From assembly GCA_035934555.1 (NCBI GenBank), contig DASYXT010000003.1, forward strand, positions 1-64,000: 64,000 bases of DNA, in the 5' to 3' direction. Below are positions 1 to 7,774 of this stretch, piece by piece (position 1 is the first letter of the stretch; each line of letters begins with the position of its first letter). This DNA comes from DASYXT01 sp035934555 (GTDB lineage: Bacteria; Verrucomicrobiota; Verrucomicrobiia; Limisphaerales; UBA8199). The notes under the pieces are model-generated. The model was not told the origin of the DNA and did not search any database. It saw only the letters and a program-made list of their open reading frames with translations. The translations under genes were made by a program, and so were the position numbers.

Positions 1-243
1 AGTAACGCGTTGCAAAACCCGTTTCTCGGCAGTGGTGAGTCAACCCCGAAGAAACGAAGAATTTAAGATCGGGAAACGGAAACTTTTTTACCGGTTGACA
101 CCCGCCCTAATGGGTGACAGGTTCGAGTAACGCGTTGCAAAACCCGTTTCTCGGCAGTGGTGAGTCAACCCCGAAGAAACGAAGAATTTAAGATCGGGAA
201 ACGGAAACTTTTTTACCGGTTGACACCCGCCCTAATGGGTGAC
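1..243. repeat. 125-bp direct tandem repeat at the left edge
   Basis: Two head-to-tail copies are visible. Copy 1 is 1-125 and copy 2 is 126-243; the 118 bases of copy 2 match copy 1 without a difference before the sequences diverge at 244. Each copy contains a small inverted repeat (CACCC, eight bases, GGGTG). The array may continue to the left of the window, so the copy number is unknown. I see no coding potential that would explain it. It could be a longer satellite-like array, a recent duplication, or an assembly artefact. Confidence 0.9.
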
Positions 244-452
244 CCCATTTCGGGCAGTGACGGCCGAGGAGAAGCATCAATTGATAATACCGTCCTGGCC
301 ACTGCCAAACTGCCGCATTCTCATGAATACTGGATGCAGGACCGGCTCAAACCATCAAACAGCTTTCTTGTTTTTGTGTTCTAGTGTTGGCGGCATACAT
401 ACAATAGAGAAACGGCCAGTCCTATTCTCGGAATCCTGCCGCCAATTGAATC
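244..452. other. Intergenic stretch without a recognisable gene
   Basis: The frames here are short, lack a convincing ribosome binding site and overlap the antisense 3' end of the next gene. I see no RNA gene, strong hairpin or repeat other than the flanking 125-bp repeat. Confidence 0.5.
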
Positions 453-1121
453 TTACGGATGTCTACGTAGCCAGGATATATGATCCCGAGATATTTCGGT
501 TGCTTCAAGGAATTCTTCGACTGCACCTCCCCGATCTACATGCCCTGGAACCGAAAATAATTCCATTCGTGCGTCACTGGGAGACAAACTCCGCAGTAGG
601 AACTTAGTCCCATTTTTTGTGACGATTAGAGCGCGTAAGACGCTCGGCTTGGGATCGGAGCTATTGAAGACAATTCCGGTTGCCTCCGAAATATGCCTTG
701 GAAGCAGTGAGAAAACAGCGAGAAGTGTGCCCTCAGAATTGCCTTCTTCTCCCGGCGGGAGTTGTTGGAACCGGTGCCTCATTATGGATGGCGACCAGAT
801 TAGCGCCGCCTCCTTCAGTCCTAACGCAGTGAGGAATAACTGTAGATCCGCGACCAAATCGTAGGAATTCTCAGAACCGATCAATTCGGTAGCGTCGCGG
901 TTGGGGCTCTTATAGTACTGACGTAAGGCAAATTGTTTTCCGTCGTTGGTCACCAACAATGCAGCGTGCAGATATTGAAACCCGTCATTTGCAGTCTCAA
1001 ACTTAATTCCCGCGAGATCAGTGATTTTTGCCGGCGATAGTCCAATGACTGCTAGGGTTCTTGCTAAGCCTCTCTCCATGTCGCCAACGTGAACTTGTGT
1101 AAATCCCTGTTTTTTAATCAT
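453..1121 (-). CDS. Unrecognised 222-aa protein with an internal duplication, third gene of a VapBC-like operon
   Basis: I do not recognise the family. The protein is soluble, with no signal peptide or membrane segment. It contains two similar halves: residues about 18-102 and 128-211 share the order LxxL-hydrophobic-G-I-x-F, then D, then an ALLVT/ALIVT strand, G-x-x-F-x-LR, SP, E, D and FLxA. This points to an ancient tandem duplication of a domain of about 80 residues. It starts 7 bases after the stop of the PIN-domain gene on the same strand, so it is probably co-transcribed with the toxin-antitoxin pair. A role linked to that pair is inferred from position only. Confidence 0.7.
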   Translation of the reverse strand: MIKKQGFTQVHVGDMERGLARTLAVIGLSPAKITDLAGIKFETANDGFQYLHAALLVTNDGKQFALRQYYKSPNRDATELIGSENSYDLVADLQLFLTALGLKEAALIWSPSIMRHRFQQLPPGEEGNSEGTLLAVFSLLPRHISEATGIVFNSSDPKPSVLRALIVTKNGTKFLLRSLSPSDARMELFSVPGHVDRGGAVEEFLEATEISRDHISWLRRHP

Positions 1122-1128
1122 ACCGGCT

Positions 1129-1536
1129 TCAGTGCTCTAACGGCGTAAGCACCTTGAGCCGTGGGAAATAGCGGCGCAGGTAACCGCGGTCAATTGCCGC
1201 TATACTGCCGGCCTGCCGCTGCGCATGCGCGCCAATCAGGAAATCCGGAATGAGGTGCTCTCGAGGGCCGCCTTCCCGCCGGTATTGTTTGAAGATGCCC
1301 CCGGCCACTTGCGCCGCTTCCAGCCCGGTGCCACTGAAGCAGATTCCCAGCGCGGAGAGGCTCTCCCGGAATTTTCGTTCGTCCAGCAACACCGCGAAGT
1401 ACTCCGCTGCGACCACGTCGCAAATGACCAACTCGCCCTTCTCTTGGGCGTGGGCCAGCAACGCCACCCAGGCGCTGGCCTCGGGCTCGCCCTTGGCGAT
1501 GGCGATTAAGACCGAAGTATCCACCGCCGTACTCAT
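1129..1536 (-). CDS. PIN-domain ribonuclease, VapC-type toxin
   Basis: A 135-residue PIN-domain protein. It begins MSTAVDTSVLIAI, where the Asp of VDTS is the first metal-binding acid. Further acidic positions follow: E in AAEYF, D in IPDFLIGAHA, and D in AAIDRGY. PIN toxins cleave tRNA or other RNA using these acids to bind Mg. I chose the ATG at 1536 because it overlaps the antitoxin stop as ATGA; a longer frame starting at 1590 would run back through the antitoxin gene. The order antitoxin then toxin with a 4-base overlap is typical of vapBC modules. Confidence 0.85.
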   Translation of the reverse strand: MSTAVDTSVLIAIAKGEPEASAWVALLAHAQEKGELVICDVVAAEYFAVLLDERKFRESLSALGICFSGTGLEAAQVAGGIFKQYRREGGPREHLIPDFLIGAHAQRQAGSIAAIDRGYLRRYFPRLKVLTPLEH

Positions 1537-1790
1537 TTGCCAAGCTGCCGGGGAGGCAGTTGCACCGGTCCGCGCAATTCGTCCAGCCACTCAAGCGTGG
1601 TCCTGCCCTCCAGGTCTCCTTTGGCTATGCCAATGACAGCGCGCATCCGCTCCGGATCCGCGGCTTTGGTCGCTTTCAGGCAGTTCGCCCGCCCGTCGAA
1701 CTCCAGCACCGTGCCGGTGTGAAGCCCGAGCTTGCGCCGGATCGGCAACGGGATGGTAATCTGGCCTTTGCTGGTCACAGTCGCCTTCAT
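1533..1790 (-). CDS. AbrB/SpoVT-type antitoxin (VapB-like)
   Basis: An 85-residue protein with an N-terminal swapped-hairpin AbrB DNA-binding domain: MKATVTSKGQITIPLPIRRK is the characteristic start (TSKGQITIP...R..L). The C-terminal half (about 45-85) would be the toxin-binding tail. A purine-rich AGGGAA precedes the ATG. Its stop overlaps the start of the PIN gene. Such antitoxins neutralise the toxin and repress their own promoter, so the upstream region 1791-1920 is the likely operator. Confidence 0.88.
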   Translation of the reverse strand: MKATVTSKGQITIPLPIRRKLGLHTGTVLEFDGRANCLKATKAADPERMRAVIGIAKGDLEGRTTLEWLDELRGPVQLPPRQLGK

Positions 1791-1920
1791 TTCCCTAAAG
1801 TAAGGCGTCAGGTAAGGAAATCAACACCAAAATCCCGCATGCAAATTCCTTAAGTCCCTCAAAATTGTACGTGTAACCTTACTTCAGATTTGCTTCTGTA
1901 AGAGACGACGTAAGGTTCCG
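1791..1920. promoter_or_regulatory. Divergent control region between the antitoxin and kinase genes
   Basis: This 130-bp region separates two divergent genes. It holds an 8-bp inverted repeat, AACCTTAC at 1875-1882 and GTAAGGTT at 1910-1917, and two more GTAAGG motifs at about 1799-1819. The repeated GTAAGG words are candidates for AbrB-type antitoxin binding. The AAGG of the right arm is also placed as a possible Shine-Dalgarno sequence for the kinase start at 1921. The regulatory role is inference. Confidence 0.4.
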
Positions 1921-3465
1921 ATGTCGCCCGGGCAAACATGCCATCAATGTGGTGCGGCGCTGCCGACGGAAGCGCCGGAAGGGTTGTGTCCAAAGTGCCT
2001 GCTCAGAGCGGGTCTGGCCAGCGCCGCTGCCGCCAGCGCAGGCCGCATCGACCCCTTTGTGCCCGCAACCATTGAGGAAGTCGCTCGGCTCTTTCCGCAT
2101 TTGGAAATCCTCGAACTGATTGGCAAAGGCGGGATGGGCGCGGTCTATAAAGCGCGGCAGCCGGGCCTGGACCGCCTGGTGGCCTTAAAAATCCTCCCGC
2201 CCAGTGTTGGCGATGATCCCGGCTTTTCGGAGCGGTTCATGCGCGAGGCACGGGCTTTGGCAAAGCTCAACCACCCGAATATTGTCAGCGTGTATGACTT
2301 CGGCCAGATCCAGGTCCCCGCCTTGGAGGTGACTGCGGCTGGTGTTGCCAGTCCACCCACTCATTCCCCGTACCTATTGAGTTATTTCTTGATGGAATTC
2401 GTTGATGGCGCGAATCTGCGGCAAATCGAGCAGGCCCACCGGCTGGAACCGCGGCAGGCGCTGAGAATCATTCCGCAGATTTGCGAGGCGCTCCAGTTTG
2501 CGCACGACGAAGGCATCGTTCATCGCGACATCAAGCCGGAGAATGTGCTGCTGGACAAAAAGGGCCGCGTGAAGATCGCCGACTTCGGTCTGGCCCGGAT
2601 TGTCGGTTTGGAGAACAAAGACCAGCGGCTGACCGGCGCGGGGGATGTGATGGGCACTCCGCATTACATGGCGCCCGAACAGGTCGAACGCCCGCAAACC
2701 GTTGACCACCGAGCCGACATCTATTCATTGGGCGTGGTCTTTTATGAAATGCTCACAGGAGAACTGCCGCTGGGCCGCTTTGCTCCGCCGTCACGCAAGG
2801 TGCAGGTGGATGTGCGGCTGGATGAAGTCGTTCTGCACACACTCGAAAAGGAACCGGAACGGCGCTATCAGCAAGCCAGCCAGGTCAAAACCGATCTCCA
2901 GACCATTGCCGCTGCCGGGACCCCGGCCGGCAAATCCCCGCTCGTCTGCGCCGAACCGGGCGGCGCCAGCCCGGCCAGCACGGCGCGCCCACAAGGCATA
3001 CGCTGGACTCTGGCGCTGGGCGCGTTCGCTGTGCTCGTCCTGCTCATGGCCGGCTTAATTGCCGCGGCCGTCAGCGGTAGATGGTTTGCTCGTCCAGTTC
3101 AGCCGGTCACGGCCGGCGTCCGCGTCAGCCAGACAGTGCTGCCCATCCCACCGGTGGTCATTCAAACCGTGCCGGAATCAGGCGCGGCGGATGTGGACCC
3201 TGGGTTGACGGAACTGCGCGTGGTGTTCAGTTCTGCGATGCTCGACGAGAATTGGTCATGGTCCACGTTGGGCGATGGAAATTTTCCGCAAACGACCGGG
3301 AGGCCTCATTATCTGGATGATGGCCGCACCTGTGTGCTGCCCGTCAAACTGGAACCCGGCAAGCTTTATGCCACCTGGCTCAACAGTGATAAGTTTCACG
3401 GGTTTCAAGACCAGCAAGGCCGGCCAGCCGTGCCCTATCTATTGATTTTCAAGACCCGCAAGTGA
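1921..3465 (+). CDS. Transmembrane Ser/Thr protein kinase with N-terminal zinc ribbon and C-terminal Ig-like domain
   Basis: 514 residues. Order: a CxxC-CxxC ribbon (C7, C10, C23, C26); a Hanks-type kinase domain at about 60-330 with the glycine loop GKGGMGAVY, VALK lysine 90, HRDIKPEN (201-208), DFG (221-223) and APEQ; a single membrane helix at about 362-384; and an external domain at about 411-512 resembling SbsA/Big_5 Ig-like domains. All catalytic residues are present, so it should be active. It would phosphorylate cytoplasmic targets in response to something sensed outside. The adjacent secreted protein (3494-4528) carries the same external domain, so the two may respond to a common partner. 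N-terminal CxxC ribbons on such kinases are common in Verrucomicrobia-like genomes. Confidence 0.92.
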   Translation: MSPGQTCHQCGAALPTEAPEGLCPKCLLRAGLASAAAASAGRIDPFVPATIEEVARLFPHLEILELIGKGGMGAVYKARQPGLDRLVALKILPPSVGDDPGFSERFMREARALAKLNHPNIVSVYDFGQIQVPALEVTAAGVASPPTHSPYLLSYFLMEFVDGANLRQIEQAHRLEPRQALRIIPQICEALQFAHDEGIVHRDIKPENVLLDKKGRVKIADFGLARIVGLENKDQRLTGAGDVMGTPHYMAPEQVERPQTVDHRADIYSLGVVFYEMLTGELPLGRFAPPSRKVQVDVRLDEVVLHTLEKEPERRYQQASQVKTDLQTIAAAGTPAGKSPLVCAEPGGASPASTARPQGIRWTLALGAFAVLVLLMAGLIAAAVSGRWFARPVQPVTAGVRVSQTVLPIPPVVIQTVPESGAADVDPGLTELRVVFSSAMLDENWSWSTLGDGNFPQTTGRPHYLDDGRTCVLPVKLEPGKLYATWLNSDKFHGFQDQQGRPAVPYLLIFKTRK

Positions 3466-3493
3466 CTCGATTCCAAATCTTATAAAACGCTTT

Positions 3494-4528
3494 ATGAAAG
3501 ACCTTGTCTGCTTGGCGATCACCGTGTTCGGCTGTTTGTCCTTGGCGGCAGCGGATGAACTTTCGCTGGAGTCTGCTCCGGCGGTCGTCATCAAGACGGT
3601 TCCGCCGGCGGGTTCCACCACCGTGGACCCCACCCTTAAGGAAATCCGTGTGATCTTCAGCAAGCCCATGCAGGATGGCAGTTGGTCCTGGTGCACCTGG
3701 AGCGAGGAAAGCACGTTAGCGATCACCGGCAAGATTCATTATCTGGCGGACGGCCGAACCTGCGTTGCGCCGGTGACGCTGAAACCCGGTAAGTTCTACG
3801 CCACCTGGCTCAACACCGAGCAGTACCAGAATTTCCGCGACATCAAAGGGCAGCCGGCGGTGCCATACCTGCTCACCTTTGAGACTGCACGTGCCGCAAC
3901 GGGAGCAGCACCGAGTGCCGGACCATCCGCTGCTTTACCGGCCGCCGCAAGCCAACCAGGCCTGAATGAGCGCCAGCGCGCGTTCGTGGACTGGACTGAA
4001 CACCAATTCCGCAGCCTGTTTGACCTGCGCACCTTTGCCGGATGGTCTGAGGAGCAAAAAGCGGACTTGGAAGCGCGGTCACTCGACGCACTGAAAGGCC
4101 CGCAAAACCAGGAATATTATCAGGCGATTGGCACCCTGGCCGCGCTGCATTCGCAACAGGCGGTGGCGCCGTTGCTGGCGATGGCCTCCGAGCGGGCTGA
4201 GAAGGACTGTCGCGATCGGTGGATGGCCGTTCGCGCGTTGGGAATGCTCGGGGACAAATCGGTCGTGCCCGACCTCGTCCACCTGGTGTATCACGGGAAC
4301 ATCAACACCCGCTGGTGGGCGCAGGTTTCCCTCGTTCGGCTGACGGGCCAAAACTTTGCCCATGACTGGCAGGCGTGGGGCAAATGGTGGAACAGCCAGG
4401 GCGGCCGGCCCGAGTTCAAAGCCGAATTTATCGCATGGTACCAGGACCCGACCTTGAGCGACCCGAACCGGGTTTCCAAGACTTTGTCCGAGGCTGATGA
4501 GAAGTTTTTTGCGGAGTTGATGAAGTGA
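3494..4528 (+). CDS. Secreted Ig-like plus HEAT-repeat protein
   Basis: 344 residues. A signal peptide (about 1-20, ending LAAADE) is followed by an Ig-like domain (about 28-130) clearly paralogous to the C-terminal domain of the preceding kinase: both contain PPVVI/APAVVI, TVP, VDP, the HYL-x-DGRTCV motif, KFYATWLN and PAVPYLL. A Pro/Ala linker leads to a helical HEAT/PBS-lyase-like region at about 155-300 (ALHSQQAVAPLLAMA, ALGMLGDKSVVPDL). It starts 28 bases after the kinase stop and is probably co-transcribed. The biochemical role is unknown. A domain shared by a receptor kinase and a neighbouring secreted protein suggests the two belong to one sensing unit, which is inference. Confidence 0.8.
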   Translation: MKDLVCLAITVFGCLSLAAADELSLESAPAVVIKTVPPAGSTTVDPTLKEIRVIFSKPMQDGSWSWCTWSEESTLAITGKIHYLADGRTCVAPVTLKPGKFYATWLNTEQYQNFRDIKGQPAVPYLLTFETARAATGAAPSAGPSAALPAAASQPGLNERQRAFVDWTEHQFRSLFDLRTFAGWSEEQKADLEARSLDALKGPQNQEYYQAIGTLAALHSQQAVAPLLAMASERAEKDCRDRWMAVRALGMLGDKSVVPDLVHLVYHGNINTRWWAQVSLVRLTGQNFAHDWQAWGKWWNSQGGRPEFKAEFIAWYQDPTLSDPNRVSKTLSEADEKFFAELMK

Positions 4529-4535
4529 TCAGAAA

Positions 4536-4604
4536 ATTAACAGGATGCCAACAAAGCAATCGGAGCGCTGCATCTGCAATCCTGTAAATCCTGTTAATCG
4601 TGTC
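4536..4604. repeat. Inverted 9-mer repeat between convergent genes
   Basis: The right half holds three 9-base units, AATCCTGTA (4578), AATCCTGTT (4587) and AATCGTGTC (4596). The left half holds ATTAACAGGAT (4536-4546), which is a perfect 11-base complement of ATCCTGTTAAT (4588-4598). It sits between the convergent 3' ends at 4528 and 4636, so it could act as a bidirectional terminator. Confidence 0.75.
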
Positions 4605-4635
4605 AAAATAGTCCGCTCCACGGATGCCAACCGAC

Positions 4636-7600
4636 TTAACCGTTGCCCGGCTCTTGCCCTTCCTCCATCGGCGCAAACCCGCGGCGGAGGCAATTCTCGG
4701 TAATAACACGCGGCACGAGGAAATTTTGAAGGTACTCGCGTCCGCCAGCCTTGGTGCCGCCGCCGGACATCTTGAACCCGCCGAAGGGCTGGCGTTCGAC
4801 CATGGCCCCCGTGATCGTTCGGTTGATGTAGAGATTGCCGCAAACCAATTCCGCTCGGACGCGCTCGATATGGCTCGGGCTGCGGGAATAACAACCCCCC
4901 GTCAGAGCGAACTCGCTGGCATTCGCCAATTCGAGCGCCGCGTCGAAGTCCTTTGCTTTCGTGACGCAAAGGACCGGTCCAAAAATCTCCTCACGGAAGA
5001 GGCGGCTGGCAGGCGGCACGTCGGTGAAAATGGTCGGCGGCACGTAGCAGGCCCCTAGTTGGTTGGGGACGGCGCCTTGCCAGGCGAGCGTCGCTTCCTG
5101 CTTGCCGGCCTCGATGATGCCAAGAATGCGTTGCTGGGCCTCGCGGCTGATGACCGGCCCGACAATCGTGCCGGGCTCCTCGGCCGGACCGATGCGCATT
5201 GAGCCCGCCGCGGCAATCAAACGCTCCAGGAACCGGTCGTAATTATCCGCCAGCACCACCAACCGTGACAGCGCGCTGCATTTTTGGCCCTGGTAGCCGA
5301 AGGCCGACGCGATGCAACCGCCCACGGCCTCGTCCATATCGGCGTCACTGTCCACGATCAGGCAGTTCTTCCCACCCATTTCGCAGACGACCTTCTTCAG
5401 ATTGGCTTGGCCGGAGGCGGTCCCGCCGGCGGTTTGCCAGATTCTTAGGCCGACTTCCTTGGACCCGGTGAAGGCGATGAAATCGATTTGCGGATGGGCC
5501 ACCAGGTACGCGCCGGTGCTGCGGCCGGGACCGGTCAACAGGTTCAGGACACCAGCGGGGAGCCCAGCTTCCAGGAACAGGTTCATCAAGCGGGCGCCGA
5601 TGACCGGCGTCTGATCAGACGGTTTCATGATCACGGCATTGCCAGCGACCACAGCCGCCGCGGTCATACCCGTCAGAATAGCCAAGGGAAAATTCCAAGG
5701 CGCAATCACCACGCCAGTACCGCGCGGCCACCAGTGCTGGATATTGGTCTCGCCGGCAGTCGGCTGGGTGATTTGTCCCCGGCCCAGGTCCCGCATAACG
5801 GTTGCGTAGAAGTTGCAGAAATCAATTGCCTCGGCGACGTCTGCATCGGCCTCGACCCGATTCTTGCCGGCCTCCAGGACCTCCAACGCGCAGAGGGCGG
5901 CCTTTTCGCGGCGCATGAGCGTGGCGACCTTCTCAAGCAAGGCCGCGCGTTGCTCTGGCGGCGTGCGGCCCCACTTCGGTTGAGCCGCGCGAGCGGCAGC
6001 CAGCGCCTGGTCGGCTTCGGCCGTCGTGGCTTGCGCCGCGTAACCGATGACTTCGTCCTGATTGGCCGGATTGAGCGAAGTCACCCACTCATGCGTCGAG
6101 ATGGAACGATTCTGAATAACGAGCGGATGGCGTTGGCCGAGGTTCTCCCGGAGTTCCTTCAGTGCCTCGCGGATTTTGTCGCGTTCGTGCGCGATGGTAA
6201 AATCGGTGTGCGGCTCATTCTGGAATTGCGGTTCACGCTCGTGTGCCGGCTTTGCAGGTTTCACCAGTCCGCGCGGGTCCTTCAGCAGGGCGTCCCGGCT
6301 GGCGCCCTTGGCGAATTTGTTCGCGAGGAAACCCTCGTTGGAAGTGTTTTCCAGCAGGCGCCGGACGAAATAGGCGATACCGGGGAGCAACTCGCCCACC
6401 GGGCAATATTCGCGCAACCGGCAATCCAAACCCAACACCGCGGCCTTGATGGGCTCGGCCATGCCGTACAGCATCTGGAATTCGAATTGCCGGCGGCCCA
6501 CGCCTAACCGTTCGGCCTGGGCGAGCACGTATGCGAGGCTGCGCACGTTGTGCGTGCCGAACGCGGCGTCCACCACGTCCGCATTCTCCAGCAGCAGCAA
6601 AGATAGATTCTCAAAGTTCGCGTCCGTTTCCGTCTTTTGCGAGAAGACCGGCTCAGGCCAATGCCGTTGCTGCGCCAGGATGGTCTCATAATCCCAGTAA
6701 GCGCCTTTGACCAGGCGCACCGTCATGGGGCGGCGGTGCGTGCGGACCCACTCGAGCAGGTCGCGCAAATCGGCTTCGCAATCTTTCAGGTAAGCTTGCA
6801 TGGCCAACCCGCACGCCGGCCCCTCGGCAAATTCCGGCTCGGCAAACAGGGTTTTGAACAGCCGCAAGGTCAGGCTCTTCAGCGCGTAGCTTTCCATGTC
6901 GAAATTAATAAAGGCCTTGAGCTCTTTGGCCCGGCGAAGCAAAGGCCGCATCCGTGCGCTGATTTGGGCGATCGCCGTATCGGGATCCGTCGGATGGACT
7001 TGGGAATAGAGCGCTGAAATTTTGACCGAGACATTGAGCGCCGGGAGCAGCCCGCGCGGGCCCTGGTTGCTCTTGCAGGGGGCCGGCCACCGGCCGAGCT
7101 CTTTGGCCAAGGCGTCCATCAACTTCAGATAGCGCTCCGCGTATTGGTCGGCTTCGGCCTCACTGACGACGGCTTCACCCAGGACATCGACGGTGAAAGC
7201 GATGTCCTGGTCGTGCAGTTTACGAAGCGTGTTGGCGATTTCCTTATGCTCGTTGCCGAGCATGAACTGCCGGGCCATGCCGCCGACCTGCGACTTTACC
7301 CCAGCGCCGAGCAGCCAGGATGCGCCACCCGCCGCTTTCAGCCCCATGCGCAAAGCGGGCGAGAGCTTGACCTGGTCATCGCCAAGGTATTCCTGCAAGT
7401 GCCGCGCCACTTCGCTCGAGCTGGTCAATGCCGGCAAGACGTCCACGAACCGGAACAATTGGGTCTTGAAATGCTCGTCGCGCATGGCCCATTCCATCAT
7501 GGAGCCGTAAAAGCCCTTTTTGCTGAACAGCGAGGGGGGCTCGGCCTTGTCCATCAATCCAAAGAGCTTTTCGCCCCAGGCGTGAATCACGGGCTCGAGC

Positions 7601-7659
7601 GACAGCGGCGCCTGAACCAGTTCACCGGCTTCGCCACCTGTAAGATTAAGCGCACTCAT
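4636..7659 (-). CDS. putA: Bifunctional proline dehydrogenase / delta-1-pyrroline-5-carboxylate dehydrogenase
   Basis: 1007 residues, the size of short PutA proteins. The N-terminal half is a FAD-dependent proline dehydrogenase barrel (for example VRLVKGAYWDYE and a later LREYCPVGELLPGIAYFVRR segment). The C-terminal half is an NAD-dependent aldehyde dehydrogenase with catalytic Cys near residue 794 in GYQGQKCSALS and the general-base Glu in VVCEMGGKN. Together they oxidise proline to glutamate and pass the intermediate inside one chain. There is no N-terminal ribbon-helix-helix DNA-binding domain, so it is not a self-repressor of the E. coli type. I start at the ATG at 7659; an in-frame TTG six codons upstream is possible. 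It converges with the HEAT gene at 4528. Confidence 0.95.
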   Translation of the reverse strand: MSALNLTGGEAGELVQAPLSLEPVIHAWGEKLFGLMDKAEPPSLFSKKGFYGSMMEWAMRDEHFKTQLFRFVDVLPALTSSSEVARHLQEYLGDDQVKLSPALRMGLKAAGGASWLLGAGVKSQVGGMARQFMLGNEHKEIANTLRKLHDQDIAFTVDVLGEAVVSEAEADQYAERYLKLMDALAKELGRWPAPCKSNQGPRGLLPALNVSVKISALYSQVHPTDPDTAIAQISARMRPLLRRAKELKAFINFDMESYALKSLTLRLFKTLFAEPEFAEGPACGLAMQAYLKDCEADLRDLLEWVRTHRRPMTVRLVKGAYWDYETILAQQRHWPEPVFSQKTETDANFENLSLLLLENADVVDAAFGTHNVRSLAYVLAQAERLGVGRRQFEFQMLYGMAEPIKAAVLGLDCRLREYCPVGELLPGIAYFVRRLLENTSNEGFLANKFAKGASRDALLKDPRGLVKPAKPAHEREPQFQNEPHTDFTIAHERDKIREALKELRENLGQRHPLVIQNRSISTHEWVTSLNPANQDEVIGYAAQATTAEADQALAAARAAQPKWGRTPPEQRAALLEKVATLMRREKAALCALEVLEAGKNRVEADADVAEAIDFCNFYATVMRDLGRGQITQPTAGETNIQHWWPRGTGVVIAPWNFPLAILTGMTAAAVVAGNAVIMKPSDQTPVIGARLMNLFLEAGLPAGVLNLLTGPGRSTGAYLVAHPQIDFIAFTGSKEVGLRIWQTAGGTASGQANLKKVVCEMGGKNCLIVDSDADMDEAVGGCIASAFGYQGQKCSALSRLVVLADNYDRFLERLIAAAGSMRIGPAEEPGTIVGPVISREAQQRILGIIEAGKQEATLAWQGAVPNQLGACYVPPTIFTDVPPASRLFREEIFGPVLCVTKAKDFDAALELANASEFALTGGCYSRSPSHIERVRAELVCGNLYINRTITGAMVERQPFGGFKMSGGGTKAGGREYLQNFLVPRVITENCLRRGFAPMEEGQEPGNG

Positions 7660-7774
7660 AAATATAGGGTGACCCAATTCAATCCATTAAGCAAGGATGC
7701 CGCTTTTTATTAGACGCCCGCCGCTGCGCCGGATATTCTCCAGTCCATCAGATAAAGCAGTCCAGGAGAAAAGT

